Origin: Apricaphanius iberus
Taxonomy: Eukaryota; Chordata; Actinopteri; Cyprinodontiformes; Aphaniidae
Assembly: GCA_028564705.1 (NCBI GenBank)
Contig: JAPXFQ010002718.1
Location: 1,798,001 to 1,862,000, forward strand
DNA length: 64,000 bases
Direction of reading: 5' to 3'
A program made the position numbers and the translations under genes. The notes under the pieces are model-generated. The model made no database searches and was not told the origin of the DNA. It saw nothing but the letters and a program-made list of their open reading frames with translations. Positions 44,601-56,464 of this stretch are shown here, one piece after another (the stretch's first letter is position 1; every line of letters starts with the position of its first letter).

Positions 44601-46620
44601 AATGTCCTTAGCTCCTTTACATCTCAGACTGTTTTTCTTTTTGTTTTTTTGCACAGCTGACTGTGCACCATTATTAGTTATTTATAATATGAAAAAAGCT
44701 GTAACACACTGTGTGTGAGGGTGAGCAGTTGGTATTACACAGCTCTGCAGCTAAACAGGATTGTTCTTCATTTTTTGAATCCAAAAAAGTTAGAGTTCCA
44801 AGTTTAGCGCCATCTATTTGCAATAAGTATTACTAAGGGCCATTTTTGTGTATTATTAGACACTTTAAAGGTTAAATGGAGAACGTTTTTCTGTGTATTT
44901 TTCTAGATGTTTGTTAGTTTCTCTGGATTTCTAATTTAAACTGAGTTTGCTATTACTCCCAAATGCAAGAGTATGTAGCCAGTAGCACTTGTTTCAGCTC
45001 AACCGCTGCGTGTCTCGGTTTGCACTGAGAAGAGCAGAGGAAAAGACATCAGGAGGTCTCAGTTGGGAAGTTTCTGATGAAGCAAAGATCAATTCATTTA
45101 AACACGTTTGGGTTTTATTTTAAGGCCTGATTGTGCTATTTTGCACCAAACTCTGCTCCGTGTAAAAGGCAGTCCAGGTAGCACAGTATTCTGCTTGTGT
45201 TATAACCTCTTTTATTTCGTCATTTTCAAGCCCAGCTTGACATTATTTGCTCTCCATTGACTCGCAAACAAGAGCTGATCCCATCTAAGTTTCATTCACA
45301 CAGTCACGGCACTGCTCCAACATGTATGGATAGTTCTACCAGTCTGTGATGGCCGGGCTGTTTAAAAGCACACTCCCTACCTCTGGGATGTCCTTTATTT
45401 CTGTCTGCCACTACAGAGGAGGGGCTACAGTTTCTTGTGCCTCTTACACAAACTGGATGTGACGCTCAGATTAGGATAAGCATGATTATCTCCTTGTGTG
45501 TGTTTTCTAACCCGCCTGCACAATGATTATCCGGTTGAGTATTCTGACCCAAAGCTGATCCCTCATAGGGAGACTTATTTTTTTGTGACAGTTTATCAGT
45601 GGGGGTATCAATCTAGAATGCTAGAATGTGTTTTGTAGTGGCATTAAGGTGATTTCAGGTCGTGATGATGATGGCAATCAGAGTATTCTGGGGGCCCCGA
45701 TGGAGCAACTTCTGTCTGTCAAAGTTGGTCAAAATCAGTCAGCATAGACGTGGATTTAGGAGACTTGCTGGGACCATGATGATGATGATGATACACTTCT
45801 AGTGCTGCATCGTCTGATTGTGTCTGGATCTCCTTTAGGTTGGACTGAGGCTGCTCTGTGATGCAGCACTCGCGCACAAAGTGAGAGATAAATCACTTAG
45901 TCGTCTGCAAACAGAAGGACTTTTTCTTTTGGCCTGCGTTTGTACGAAGAATTGAATGTGATGATGAATTAACTATTAAGTCTGACTACGATTTGTAACC
46001 CGTACTATCAGGTTTGAACAACCAAGACTGCCTCGGACCAGTGAGGAGACAACCGCCTGTCGAAAAATGAATTACAGTATTTAAATGCAGCATATATCTG
46101 AAAATGTGTATGAATCATGTAAAAGCTTGAGCCGATCAAACTTTCTGATCTCTAAAGTGTGACGTATAGCAAAGTTGGTACTTTGAGGCAACTATAATTT
46201 TGTTTTCTTGATTCTCTGATGTCACGTAATAAATTGTAAAATAACCTAACATCTCAAGGAGAGCGGCGTTTGTTTGATGATGGAGACTGAATGTAAAAAA
46301 AACAGTAAGAATCAAATGTCTTTCCTGGATTTTTCTTTTCCAGTGAATAACTTGTCAGTGTGGATTTCCTTCCTCTTCCTTATGTCTTTTAATGCAATCT
46401 GTTAGTATGATCTTTTTTTCTTCCCTTTTCTCGATTTTAATGTGAAACGGCCTTCACTACAAAAGGCCCTGCGGGTCACCGACTTGAGTTCTACCACGAC
46501 TCGGACCTTTGTTCTCTACAATGACCACTACTAATTATAATGTAATTGTAGTGTTAAACGCTGAGAATTACTTGAAAGTGTTGTTCTTCAATAAAGTTGA
46601 ACACAAAAATTTGACTGAGG
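41687..46620 (+). other. tlcd4: Long 3' UTR of tlcd4 (putative)
   Basis: After the stop, sequence without strong transposon signatures continues to the AATAAA at 46590. Candidate poly(A) signals are AATAAA at 42584-42589 (a short isoform, about 0.9 kb), 46228-46233 and 46590-46595. AT-rich TTATTTAT-type motifs and long poly(T) runs occur throughout. A small Tc1-like trace lies near 42640-42720. The first clear transposon begins at 46818. No splice signals or second gene were evident, so a 3' UTR of up to 4.9 kb is the simplest reading, though part may be intergenic. Confidence 0.5.
46590..46595 (+). terminator. tlcd4: Candidate distal poly(A) signal
   Basis: Canonical AATAAA, 21-30 bases before a likely cleavage site near 46620, in the last unique sequence before the transposon-rich flank. 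Alternatives are AATAAA at 42584 and 46228. Confidence 0.45.
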
Positions 46621-46774
46621 ACTCTTATTTTTAATTACTGTTTAAAGTTCACAATCAACTTGTGTAAATAAACGAGGAATTTTACTTTGGTTCCAAGGTG
46701 CTGTCATTGTACAGATATTTTAAATAAACGCATTATTAAACATATTTGTAAATGTTTATATACAGTGCTTTTCC

Positions 46775-46780
<6 letters not shown>

Positions 46781-46813
<33 letters not shown>

Positions 46814-46817
46814 CATA
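46781..46817. repeat. (TA)n/(TACA)n microsatellite at the Tc1 insertion site
   Basis: About 14 TA units are followed by ATACATACA directly against the left Tc1 terminal repeat. TA/TG repeats resume at the right end (48424-48470). Tc1 elements insert at TA, so a TA repeat is a natural target. Confidence 0.8.
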
Positions 46818-48423
46818 CAGGTGCTGGCCAGTAAATTAGAATATCATCAAAAAGTTGAATTATTTCAGTAATTCCATTCAAAACGTGAAACTTCTATACT
46901 GTATACTTTCCTTCCACACATAGTGATATATTTCAAGTGTTTATTAATTTTCATTATTATTACAACTGACAGCTAATGAAAACACCAAATTCAGTATCTC
47001 AGAAAATTAGAATATTCTGAAAAGGCTCAATATAGAAGACACCTGGTAGGCCACTCTAATCAGCTGATTAACTCAAAACACCTGCAAAGGCCTTTAAAAG
47101 GTCCCTCAGTCTTGTTCTGAACGCTCCACAATCATGGGGAAGACTTCTGACTTAACAGCGTCCAAAAGACGACCATTGACACCTTGTACAAGGAGGGCAA
47201 GACACAAAAGGTGATTGCTAAAGAAGCTGGCTGTTCGCAGAGCTCTGTGTCCAAGCACATTAACAGACAGGCGAAGGGATGGAAAAAATGTGGTAGAAAA
47301 AAAGTGTACAAGCTCTAGGGATAACCGCACCCTGCAGAGAATTGTGACGACAAACCCATTCAAAAATGTGGGGGAGATCCACAAAGAGTGGACTGCAGCT
47401 GGAGTCAGCGCTTCAAGAACCACCACGAAGAGACTCATGAAAGACATGGGATTCAGCTGTCGCATTCCGTGTGTCAAGCCACTCTTGAACAAGAAACAGC
47501 GTAAGAAGTGTCTCACCTGGGCCAAGGACAAAAAGGACTGGACTGCTGCTGAGTGGTCCAAAGTTATGTTTTCTGATGAAAGCAATTTTTGCATTTCCTT
47601 TGGAAATCAAGGACCCAGAGTCTGGAGGAAGAGCGGAGAAGCACAGAATCCACGTTGCATGAGGTCCAGTGTAAAGTTTCCACCGTCAGTGATGGTGTGG
47701 GGTGCCATGTCATCTGCCGGTGTTGGCCCACTCTGTTTCCTGAGGTCCAAGGTCAATGCAGCCGTCTACCAGGAAGTTTTAGAGCACTTCATGCTTCCTG
47801 CTGCTGACCAACTTTATGGGGATGCAGACTTCACTTTTCAACAGGACTTGGCACCTGCACACAGTGCCAAAACCACCAGTACCTGGTTCAAGGACCATGG
47901 TATCCCTGTCCTTGATTGGCCAGCAAACTCGCCTGACCTTAACCCCATAGAAAATCTATGGGGTATTGTGAAGCGGAAGATGCAATACGCTAGACCCAAC
48001 AATGCAGAGGAGCTGAAGACGACTATCAGAGCAACCTGGGCTCTCATAACACCTGAGCAGTGCCACAGACTGATCGAGTCCATGCCACGCCGCATTACTG
48101 CAGTGATTGAGGCAAAAGGAGCCCCGACTAAGTATTGAGTGCTATACATGCACATTCTTTTCATGTTCATTCTTTTCAGTTGGCCAACATTTAAAAAAAA
48201 ACATTTTTTCATTGGCCTTTAAAATATTCTAATTTTTTGAGATACCAAATTTGGAGTTTTCATTAGTTGTCACTTATAAATATCAAAATTAAAAGAAATA
48301 AACATTGGAAATACATTGGTCTGTGTGCATTGCATGAATATAATGTACAAGTTTCACGTTTTGAATGGAATTATTGAAATAATTCAACTTTTTGATGATA
48401 TTCTAATTTACTGGCCAGCACCT
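46818..48423 (+). mobile_element. Tc1/mariner element with long terminal inverted repeats
   Basis: Both ends read AGGTGCTGGCCAGTAAATT when oriented inward and stay over 90% alike for the first 75 bp. A second inverted block ('ctaatgaaaac.ccaaat', 'aaaattagaatatt') lies 130-210 bp in, giving inverted repeats of about 220 bp, each with an outer and an inner AATTAGAATAT core. This is the IR/DR layout of many Tc1 elements. TA flanks both ends. The single transposase gene inside is frameshifted. Length is about 1.6 kb, the full size for the family. Confidence 0.9.
47134..48138 (+). pseudogene. Tc1 transposase, DD34E, broken by two frameshifts near the N-terminus
   Basis: The true start is ATG at 47134 ('MGKTSDLTAS'). 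One base is missing at 47163-47164, moving the HTH domain ('YKEGKTQKVIAKEAG', 'SQSSVSKHINRQ') into another frame. One extra A in the run 47297-47303 restores the original frame. From there to TGA at 48136 the protein is intact: second HTH, 'VMFSDESNF' (first Asp), 'FQQDLAPAH' (second Asp), and 'SPDLNPIENLWG' (Glu, 34 residues after the second Asp), so the DDE catalytic set is complete. Loss of the DNA-binding frame means no functional transposase unless frameshifting occurs. The long open frame from 47215 starts only at a TTG. Confidence 0.9.
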
Positions 48424-50829
48424 ATATATATATATGTGTGTGTGTGTGTGTATGTATGTATGTACACAGGTATCTAAATCAGACAAAAAAAATCCCAATG
48501 GGGAGTCTGTTATACCCTTCTACTTCCAGGTCATGGGTCCCCGACTGCCAAACAGAATGAATGTGAGTCAATAAAAGTTATTTTCTGATACCCTTTGAAA
48601 TGCGGCATGGATCGAACACGTCCGTCAATTTTAAAGACACATTTTGATGTAGAGAAAAATGCTAAAAATACGGCAAAAGTTACTTAAGGTTTTTGTGTAA
48701 AAAAACAAAAACGTGGTATACAACTGCAGAAGAAGGGGGGGATAAAATGACGAGATTCACCTCCTTCCTTCATGACAAGGTAATGAGTAGACCTATTACA
48801 TGTGTAAGTAAATCTGGCCATGTCGAAAGTAGCAGCTATACTAGGGGAGAAACAGCTGGCTGAGTAACAGCCAGCATGCAGGAGAAACTCAACAAGGTGT
48901 TGGTGTTGTTTCAAATGTTAGCTAGTAGTAGCTAGCTTTAGCCCCAGACATCATATTTGCGACTTCTGACTTGAAAGGAATTTTAATTGTAATTTTAATT
49001 TTTACAATCAAATAAATCCCAAATCCCTTGACAAACACGGTCAAAACGCATATCATTAGTTATCATTTAAATTCAGATATAAACATATGTGTGATTCAGG
49101 ACGTAAGACAAAGAGGACCAGAAAATAACTTTTACTGCTCCAATGACTTCCTTTCTTTTTTCGGCCAGGGGGACTCACGGGCCAACAGGAAGTGGAGGAC
49201 ACTTAGGCTCCCCATTAGAGCATATGAGCATCATCTCCAACTTGAGACTGCACTAAATGTGTCTTGCTAACCGGGAGCTGACAGCGCAATGAAGGGTTAC
49301 TGAGACTTTGGAGCGCATCTGTGAGCAGTGGAACTGAACCAGTGGTGCAGTTAGAGAGCTTGCCACAAAGGAGTGCGAGGGAGTCAGCCTCCAGAGCATC
49401 ATCTATTTTTGATATGTAGTTCTCTTCAGCTTGTTTGATTTGAATATTACGGTATCTAAAAATAATTAAAAATAGACTAAATCTGAACATGTACTCATTA
49501 AAGAAATTTTGCTAAAACAGCTTATGATTCCATTTCTTTTGACCAAGATGGTGAAAATGAAGCTCAATACAAACGCCTTGAGATTGAAGAAAGAGCATCA
49601 TAAAAATCTCTCTTATATGATGGCACACCAAAAGCTTTCTATAACACTATCATAACCTAACGTCCGAAGAAAGGCGCTGCCTGTTGATGTCCGATGGCAG
49701 CTGGAGAACTTCCATTGATGTGCAGGTCATGCTGTTGTGCAGGTCTTGCTAGCTTCTGTCTCCTCATTTTTCTCATTGGCTCCTGGTTTTGTTCCATGTG
49801 TTACAGAAAAAAAAAGTAATTTTATGGATTTTTGTTGGTGTTAAATTCAAAGTTAATTCAAATTAAATCTTATTTGATTTCTTTATGCTTGCATAAATTC
49901 AACATGCATGTCATTGGACATCCACAAGGGGGTGCTTGAGCACCCTGTTCATCCCTACTTCCCACGGCCTTGAGTACTTGAGTCACGTTTAAAGGACTTG
50001 TGACTTGACTCGAGCAGCACAACAATGACTTGGCCTCTGACATGTGTAAGTGCTGTTGTAATTAGCATGTAGCCCATTGTAATGTTAGCTTGTTATATTA
50101 GCTACAATTACTGGACAACTCTCCAAAACCTTTGTAAGTCTGCAGGTAACAAGTTGATTATTTGTTGTCTTTACATTTATTTTAAGCATGTTTTTCTATT
50201 TTGCACATGCTACTTTGTTAGCGTCGCGGTAGCGTGGGGGCAATAAGTACAATTCTTTTTTTTATATAAAGTAAACCTTGTATAGCGGCCATTATTCTAT
50301 TCTAAATCTCTACTCTTATTTTTGACTTGCTCTCAGGTGAGTTGAGCTTGCACTTGGACTCAAACACTAAGGACGCATTTGTGACTTGGATTTGGTAGAT
50401 GGTGACTTGACTACAACACGGCTTGAAGCAGAGACACATTTAAAAGTTGCAGGACAGCGGACCTCTAGGACCAGAATGACCTTTACACATCCTGGATGGA
50501 GTGACGATAATCTGTAACAATTCTTTCTGTTTTCTGGTTGAGCCAATTTATACAGTGATGGGTGTTTTCTCAAGAGGTCCACCCACCATCGTCTTTAGTT
50601 TTGCGCGGGTTCAACTACAGGCAGTTCTGACTACACCAGTGGAGAGGCCGATCGTCCGCACCCGTGATGCCTCTGGAGGAGCTGCGAAGATCCACAGCTC
50701 AGTTGGGAGAATATGTCAAGAGATCAAAATTACATTTTATACAATAAAAACCTGGCCTTCTTAGAAAAGTAATTGTTGAAAGAAAAGTTTAGTTTCTGAC
50801 AAACCAAGTTGGGGGAGTTGTATACTTTG
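48424..50829. other. Downstream intergenic DNA with repeat fragments
   Basis: It holds a TATG/TG microsatellite (48424-48470), the repeat block shared with 15910-16010 (48500-48622), and unique-looking sequence with short frames that lack domains. Nothing supports a gene. Confidence 0.4.
49950..50425. repeat. Probable non-autonomous DNA element with TGACTTG motifs
   Basis: Both ends are rich in TGACTTG/CTTGAGT units ('gagtacttgagtcacg' at the left, 'gtgacttgactacaacacgg' at the right) around an AT-rich core. The ends are not clean inverted repeats and I found no target duplication, so class and limits are uncertain. Confidence 0.35.
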
Positions 50830-50837
50830 GTTGGCAC

Positions 50838-51727
50838 TAGGCCTGGGCGGTATACCGGTTCATACCAAAAACCGGTCTTTACTTTCGTTGTATGGATTTT
50901 TAATATACTGGTGAATAGCTCAGACGACTTCCCGAACGTTTGATGTGGGGAAGTGTTTCAGCCGTGACCAATTTTACTGCTACACGCTTTTCACCACAGT
51001 GTGAAAAGTAACGTTTTTAACTAAGTACAGCTGCTGGCAGGAGCAAAGCACACAATGCTGAGTAATTTCAAAAAGAGGAGTCCCGTCTAAAGTTTAGAAG
51101 TTTATCGGCTTTAAAAGGTCAGACGAGAACCGAACAGCAACTTTTACAAGCGCTATTGCGATTAACCAAACGCTATTTGACTGTCTGTAGGTAAACACGG
51201 TCAACAGTGGCAAAACCAGCAGGAAAGAAATCAAAAAATGTGGTAAATATGTTTTACATACCATCTACGATACTTCTGCTGTCTTTTTTTCTGTTATCTG
51301 AATATTAACCTGCTAATAATCTCCTACGGTCGCCATGTTTATTTTAACTTCTTCTTTGGCGATATCCGATCTGAGTCTGTACTCCGCCCCCTAGCAAGAT
51401 TCTTCAGTACTACATGCAAAGCCAGTAGAAGAAGCAATTTGCTGCTTGTGTCAACGTGAGGTTAAAAAACAAGCATGCTTTCAGCCTTAGAACATCAAGA
51501 AAGTCTACTAGAATCATAATAGTTTTAAATATGTTCATATCATTCACCTGTGTCTGGAAAAAACAATATGATGCAGTCCATATGGCAGTAAAATGGGCTA
51601 TTTAAAGTATATTTTTACATTCATCATTCTTATAAGATAATGGTCTTGTATGGAAATAAATAACGTAATACCCATATGTTTTTTAAAATACAGTGATATG
51701 AAAATGTTGCCATACGGCCCAGCCCTA
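50838..51727. mobile_element. hAT-like element with perfect 8-bp duplication
   Basis: The left end reads TAGGCCTGGGCGGTATACCG and the right end 'ccatacggcccagccctag', giving the inverted ends TAGG.CTGGGC / GCCCAG.CCTA. GTTGGCAC flanks it exactly at 50830-50837 and 51728-51735. Inside are GGTATACCGGT-type palindromic subterminal motifs and no transposase frame. The duplication length and ends place it with hAT MITEs. Confidence 0.8.
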
Positions 51728-51735
51728 GTTGGCAC

Positions 51736-53140
51736 TTCCTAAATGGATTATCATTCTACTACAAACTGGTGACTCCAGGCAGATTTTCCGTGCTGCAACA
51801 TCGAAGCCATAATGAAGCCTTAAAGGGGACATATTTTTACCTTGTTTTAAACAAGCTATGTCTATGGACTTAGTAAATAAATTATCTGAGGTAGTACCTA
51901 AAAAGTGATGCTTTCTTCCAGTCTGACTGGGTTTACTTTTCATACTTTATTAGTATAAATCTTTGAAACAACTCATTTTCATTCCACTGCATTCGTCTGT
52001 GATGCTCTGTCACATTAAGTTCAATTGGAACACAGTGACATCTTTTGTGACAAAACCTGGGGGGAAAAAAAGCTTAAGGGTATGAATACTTTTGTCCAGA
52101 GATGCCTCTTGCTGATCAAACGCATCATGAAAAACTAAAACGCAGCAAATCCCTCCAAAGCGTTATTAACAGAGCCAGTCATTCGTGGACGGCTGGTTGA
52201 GGCAGCGTTCACCAGACCTGCTACTGAAAGCCTGGCACCCTTCCTTAGAGGACGTCACTTTCACCAAGAGAGGAAACAGAAACCCAAACATGCAAAATGA
52301 GATGAAATGTTAAACTAAGTGGATTGCTTATAATAGGTCTGACAAAAAAAAGTGTGTAAGAGGAGGGGAGGAAGGGCTATTTGATTGAAACCATCTCCTG
52401 CGTGAGTGAGCGTGCTGCCGCTCGGTCAAGGGGCTTGGTCAGAGGAGAGCTTTACCAAACATGGTCACATAGCAGAGCCTCAATGAAGGTTTCCTCCTGC
52501 TACTACAGCAGAGCCTCCATCCATGCGCGAGCTCGGAATCATCACCTGCGTGTTCTGTGGACGGAGGGGCTCACCTGGATGCTACAGTAAACACCGTCCA
52601 TCATCACCCGCCTCAGCACACCAGACGCTGTCGTCGAACATAGTACACTATGTTTACTTTGTGTCATCGGCGGCATGAATTCATGCCTGGAAACGTCAAG
52701 TCTCCTCTTCTAAATGTTTCACACTAAGCTCGACACGGAGGCCGGCAAGAGCTGCACACAAAAAATGCCTAAAAGCAAATTATAGAAATATGTCTATTTC
52801 AGGAGGAATTCATGCTGGAGGCTTTTCCCAGACTTAGAAGAAACAAAAAACAGATATATGAAAAAAAAAGAAAAGAAAAAAAAGAGTCGACATTCCAGGA
52901 GCTTTAAGCAGGGTCCGTTTAACAAGGTGGCTGCTGAGGCTTAAATAGGTATTAAAGCTGGCTTGTTGACAGACAACATCGAAGTGTCACTTCATACGTC
53001 TGGCACAGATGGCAAAACCCCCATTCTAAGCCTTTCAGGAGCAGAATTCCTAAAAGTGATGAGTCGTCCTAAATGCTCTATGAGTCAGCACCTTCAATCC
53101 AAACTGGACTTCAGACTACAGTGAATAGAAGCAAAAAAGG
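51736..53140. other. Intergenic DNA, no gene seen
   Basis: A region of mixed composition. 51950-52100 has a Tc1-type tail trace ('tatgaatacttttgtcc'). Around 52370-52620 composition is balanced, with a 69-residue frame lacking any motif. No other feature was found. Confidence 0.4.
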
Positions 53141-53148
53141 CAATTATA

Positions 53149-54741
53149 CAGTGGCGGCTGGTGGAATTTTCTCCAGGGGGGGCTATGACTATGATGGTTA
53201 AATGTTAGCTGCCAAACTATACATTTTTTTTACAAATTATTTACGGGGTAGCTGTGAATTGATCCTGACTAATTAACATTCCAAATATGACTAAAAAAAC
53301 AACAATTTGTGGTGTAAAGGGACAAATCCAATTGCCATAGCTCTTTTTTCATTAAATAAAGGAGCGATTAATAGATTGTTTTATCTTTTAGCCAGTTGCT
53401 GAGGTGAAGTAACTGGCTAACATTTTCTGTACGTTAATCTGACTGTTTCTTATTAATGTTGGACAACCCTGATCTTCCTTTTATTAGGACTATCCTACGA
53501 CAACAGAATGATTTCAGTCAGAGGCTTCAACAGTCTCTCTAGAACAGACTGCTAATGTAGAGGAGGAAACACTGAGCTGTCTATAGAAGTACTGGTTCAG
53601 GATGGGATCACTCTGTTTACACAGGGAGAACCTGCCAGAACTCCACTTAAAGCCATTAAGAGTATGAGAAAATGTGGTGGAGAAAAGGCTGTTATATTTC
53701 TATTGTTCTTTATTATTTCCAAAAAGCTGCTGATACAGCTTTGGGTGATATAAATGTGAGGAGGGAGATGATATGTGTGATCTCATATGAAAAATAAGAA
53801 CACATGCAAGGTAAGGTAGAAATAACCAAAATATATGAATAAACTTAATATTTGGATATCAGCAGCTGTGTTAAATATTAAATAAATCAAATGTAATATA
53901 GACTTTGTAATAAAATGTCACAATTCCCCTTTTTTTCAAAATATAAACACTCAGCAAACAAACTCTCAATCTAAACAACAGGACTACATGCTCTTATTGT
54001 GAAGTTGTGCGTCTACACAGCTACTTCCGCTATGTGCTAAAGGTTATTGCTAACTATTAGCAGTAATTTAAGTCCGAAAACATAACTTAAAATGTATAAT
54101 GCGCATTTTTAACGCAGCTGTACCTTACTATGAAATGTACTCAAGCTATACAGTGACCCAACATGCATAATTCAACATCAATACAGCACGTTTTACTTTT
54201 GTTTTACTGCTTATTGGTATCAATCAGGTCCGAGCTATTTTACCTCAAGCTTCTTCTGCTATTTTTTTCTCTCAAACGGTATTGTTTTGAGTGATATAAC
54301 AAAATTATTATTTTTTTATTTCTGCATTTTGTGTCTCTTTTCGTTTGTCTCCAACTCCCGTGGCTTGTAGCTACCTGTGTTCCGGCTGTACCCATAGACA
54401 AGTCTACGGCTGTAGGTTTCCGAGCACGGATCAGAGCGTATTACGAAATCACGTTGGGGCAAGCACTCCCTTGCCCATTGAAATGCATTGTAAGGTCCAA
54501 ACTTTGAAGAAAATAATCTCACAATGTAACTCTACAACAGCGCCTTGGGCGATTTTCAATCTGACTCAGATCGCCCCAACGGGGCGGGGTTTTAGGTTGG
54601 AAAGTGATATTCAGGCTGTTGATTGGACAATAATATTCAGACTTTGACCGGAAATATTAGACACTTTTTCTCCTCTCTTTTTTTTCCGTGTGAGTCGAGG
54701 AGGGCGATGTACTATCACCCATCATGGACCAGCCGCCCCTG
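53149..54741 (-). mobile_element. hAT-like DNA element, copy B, with 8-bp duplication
   Basis: The left end is CAGTGGCGGCTGGTG and the right end GGACCAGCCGCCCCTG, an inverted pair over about 15 bp. CAATTATA (53141-53148) and CAATTGTA (54742-54749) form an 8-bp duplication with one change. About 1.4 kb of its interior is the reverse complement of 3650-5040. There is no transposase frame; the 100-116 residue open frames near the right end are chance. This well-bounded copy defines the family's ends and supports hAT membership for copy A. Confidence 0.75.
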
Positions 54742-55276
54742 CAATTGTACACTACATTTCTGTAACCTCAAAGGCATTTTAATGGAATTAGTATCTGATT
54801 ATGAATCCTGCCAGGTAAGCTGCTCCAGACCCTCAATCGCAGCCAGCTCTCTTCTCCGCCAGCAGCTCACCTCCCTCCCTGCTTCCCCCCACATTTTGTT
54901 GCGAAGCTCAAACAGTAACAGGTCAACGCAAAAGTTAAGAGATAAGAAACTAGACAATAAAGGCTACGGGTAAGTAGTTTAGTCGAAAATATTCTTTAGT
55001 AAAAGAAGATTGGGAGGGTGAAAACTGGGTCACTTGAAAAATTCTAGGAGGGTCAGGATGAGCTGCTGAGTTCTCGCGAGAGCTGTGCACAGGTGAACAT
55101 GGCGGTTATGTGGTAAAGTAAACAAACAGCCAGGTAAAATAAGAAAATCATTTTGAACCAAACGCAGCTTCTAAACTAACCGTCAAGTTACTTTTTTTTT
55201 TCCTCTAAACAACCTGGACGAGGAAACATTGGATTCGCTGGAGTGCTACCTAGACGAGTGCTTTGATAACATCGTT

Positions 55277-56061
55277 ATGGGTAAGTCACGGAAACCTGCT
55301 TCGGATACAACAACGAGCACACCGTCGCAGAAGCGCACTCGTTCCGAGGCTAGCACATCCACCGACTCGCCAGATAGAAGCTACGGCGACATCCTGGACT
55401 CAATAGACAAGAAGCTAACCAGCCTGGACGCCCGTCTCGCGCTGGTTGAGGTTCTTCATAAAGAATTTCAGGCTCTGAGGGAATCGCTGGAGTTCAGCCA
55501 ACAACAAGTAGCTTCACTATTTACAGAAAACCAAACACTAAAAGAAGATGTTAAGAAACTCACCGAGGGGATGAAGCAGCTGTCGGGAGAAAACAAAAGC
55601 TTCAAGGAGTCTATTCTAGACATCCAGGCCCGATCAATGAGGGACAATCTTGTTTTTTCGGGGATACCAGAGCAGGCTGAGGAAGATGCTGAAGTAGCCG
55701 TGCGAAAGTTCATTCAACACCAGCTGAAACTGCCAGACGACACGGTTAAAAACATAACCTTCCATCGGGTCCACCGACTCGGAGGTAAGAAGCCCAACAA
55801 CACCCGCCCGCGACCAATTGTTGCAAAATTTGAACATTTTAAACAAAAAGAACATGTCAAAGGACGCGGGAGAGAGCTACGGGGGACGAATTACAGCGTT
55901 AATGATCAGTTTCCGAAAGAAATCCTGGACAGAAGACGCGTGTTATTTCCAATTAGAAAAAACATATTAGTGAGGGCAGTAGGGCTACGGTTAGTGTGGA
56001 TAAACTATATGTTAACGGTCAGCTGTTTAGGGACCCTCAGGTTACTCCTTGGCTTTATTAG
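55277..56061 (+). pseudogene. L1-type ORF1 protein (coiled coil, RRM, C-terminal domain), frameshifted near the end
   Basis: ATG at 55277 gives 'MGKSRK' and a serine/threonine-rich N-terminus. A heptad-rich coiled coil follows (about residues 45-115, 'KKLTSLDARLALVEVL' to 'KQLSGENKSFKESI'). Next comes the RRM-like core 'RSMRDNLVFSGIPE' and the C-terminal domain with 'FHRVHRLG' and 'RPIVAKFEHFKQKE'. The frame is open to 56071, but the last genuine residues, 'VDKLYVNGQLFRDP' and 'TPWLY' with TAG at 56059-56061, lie in another frame. A single-base shift around 55950-55985 therefore breaks the end. ORF1p binds LINE RNA in the retrotransposition particle. An upstream TTG at 55229 is in frame but unlikely to be the start. 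Confidence 0.85.
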
Positions 56062-56464
56062 TCATATTTAACAGAACCAAGACAGAATTAGCTTTATCAG
56101 ACAACTATAGTTTAAAAAAAAGCACAGCTCAGCAGGCTGTTTTTGTTTGTAAATGTGGGTAGGGGCAGGGCTGTGCACTAGATTGCTTTTTCTTTTTCTC
56201 TATTTTCTTTTTCACATTTTTACCACCAAATCTCTTTATGACCTTTTTTCCTTTTTTCTCTCTCACACACACACATACTTTTATCATGGCATATTAATGT
56301 TTTTCCATCATACTTTCATTCTGTACACACCTGTATGGTGCATTATTTGCCTCGCTTTATCTCTGCTTCTGGTTTTTTTCAATCTGGCAACCCCATTGAC
56401 AAACCAAAATTACACCTATATTCATCCTTGGCGATAGTACATATCTAAGGTTTATCTTAGCTCT

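Noticed and set aside
47106..47594. 162-residue minus-strand frame over the Tc1 transposase
   Set aside because: Antisense shadow of the transposase reading frame.
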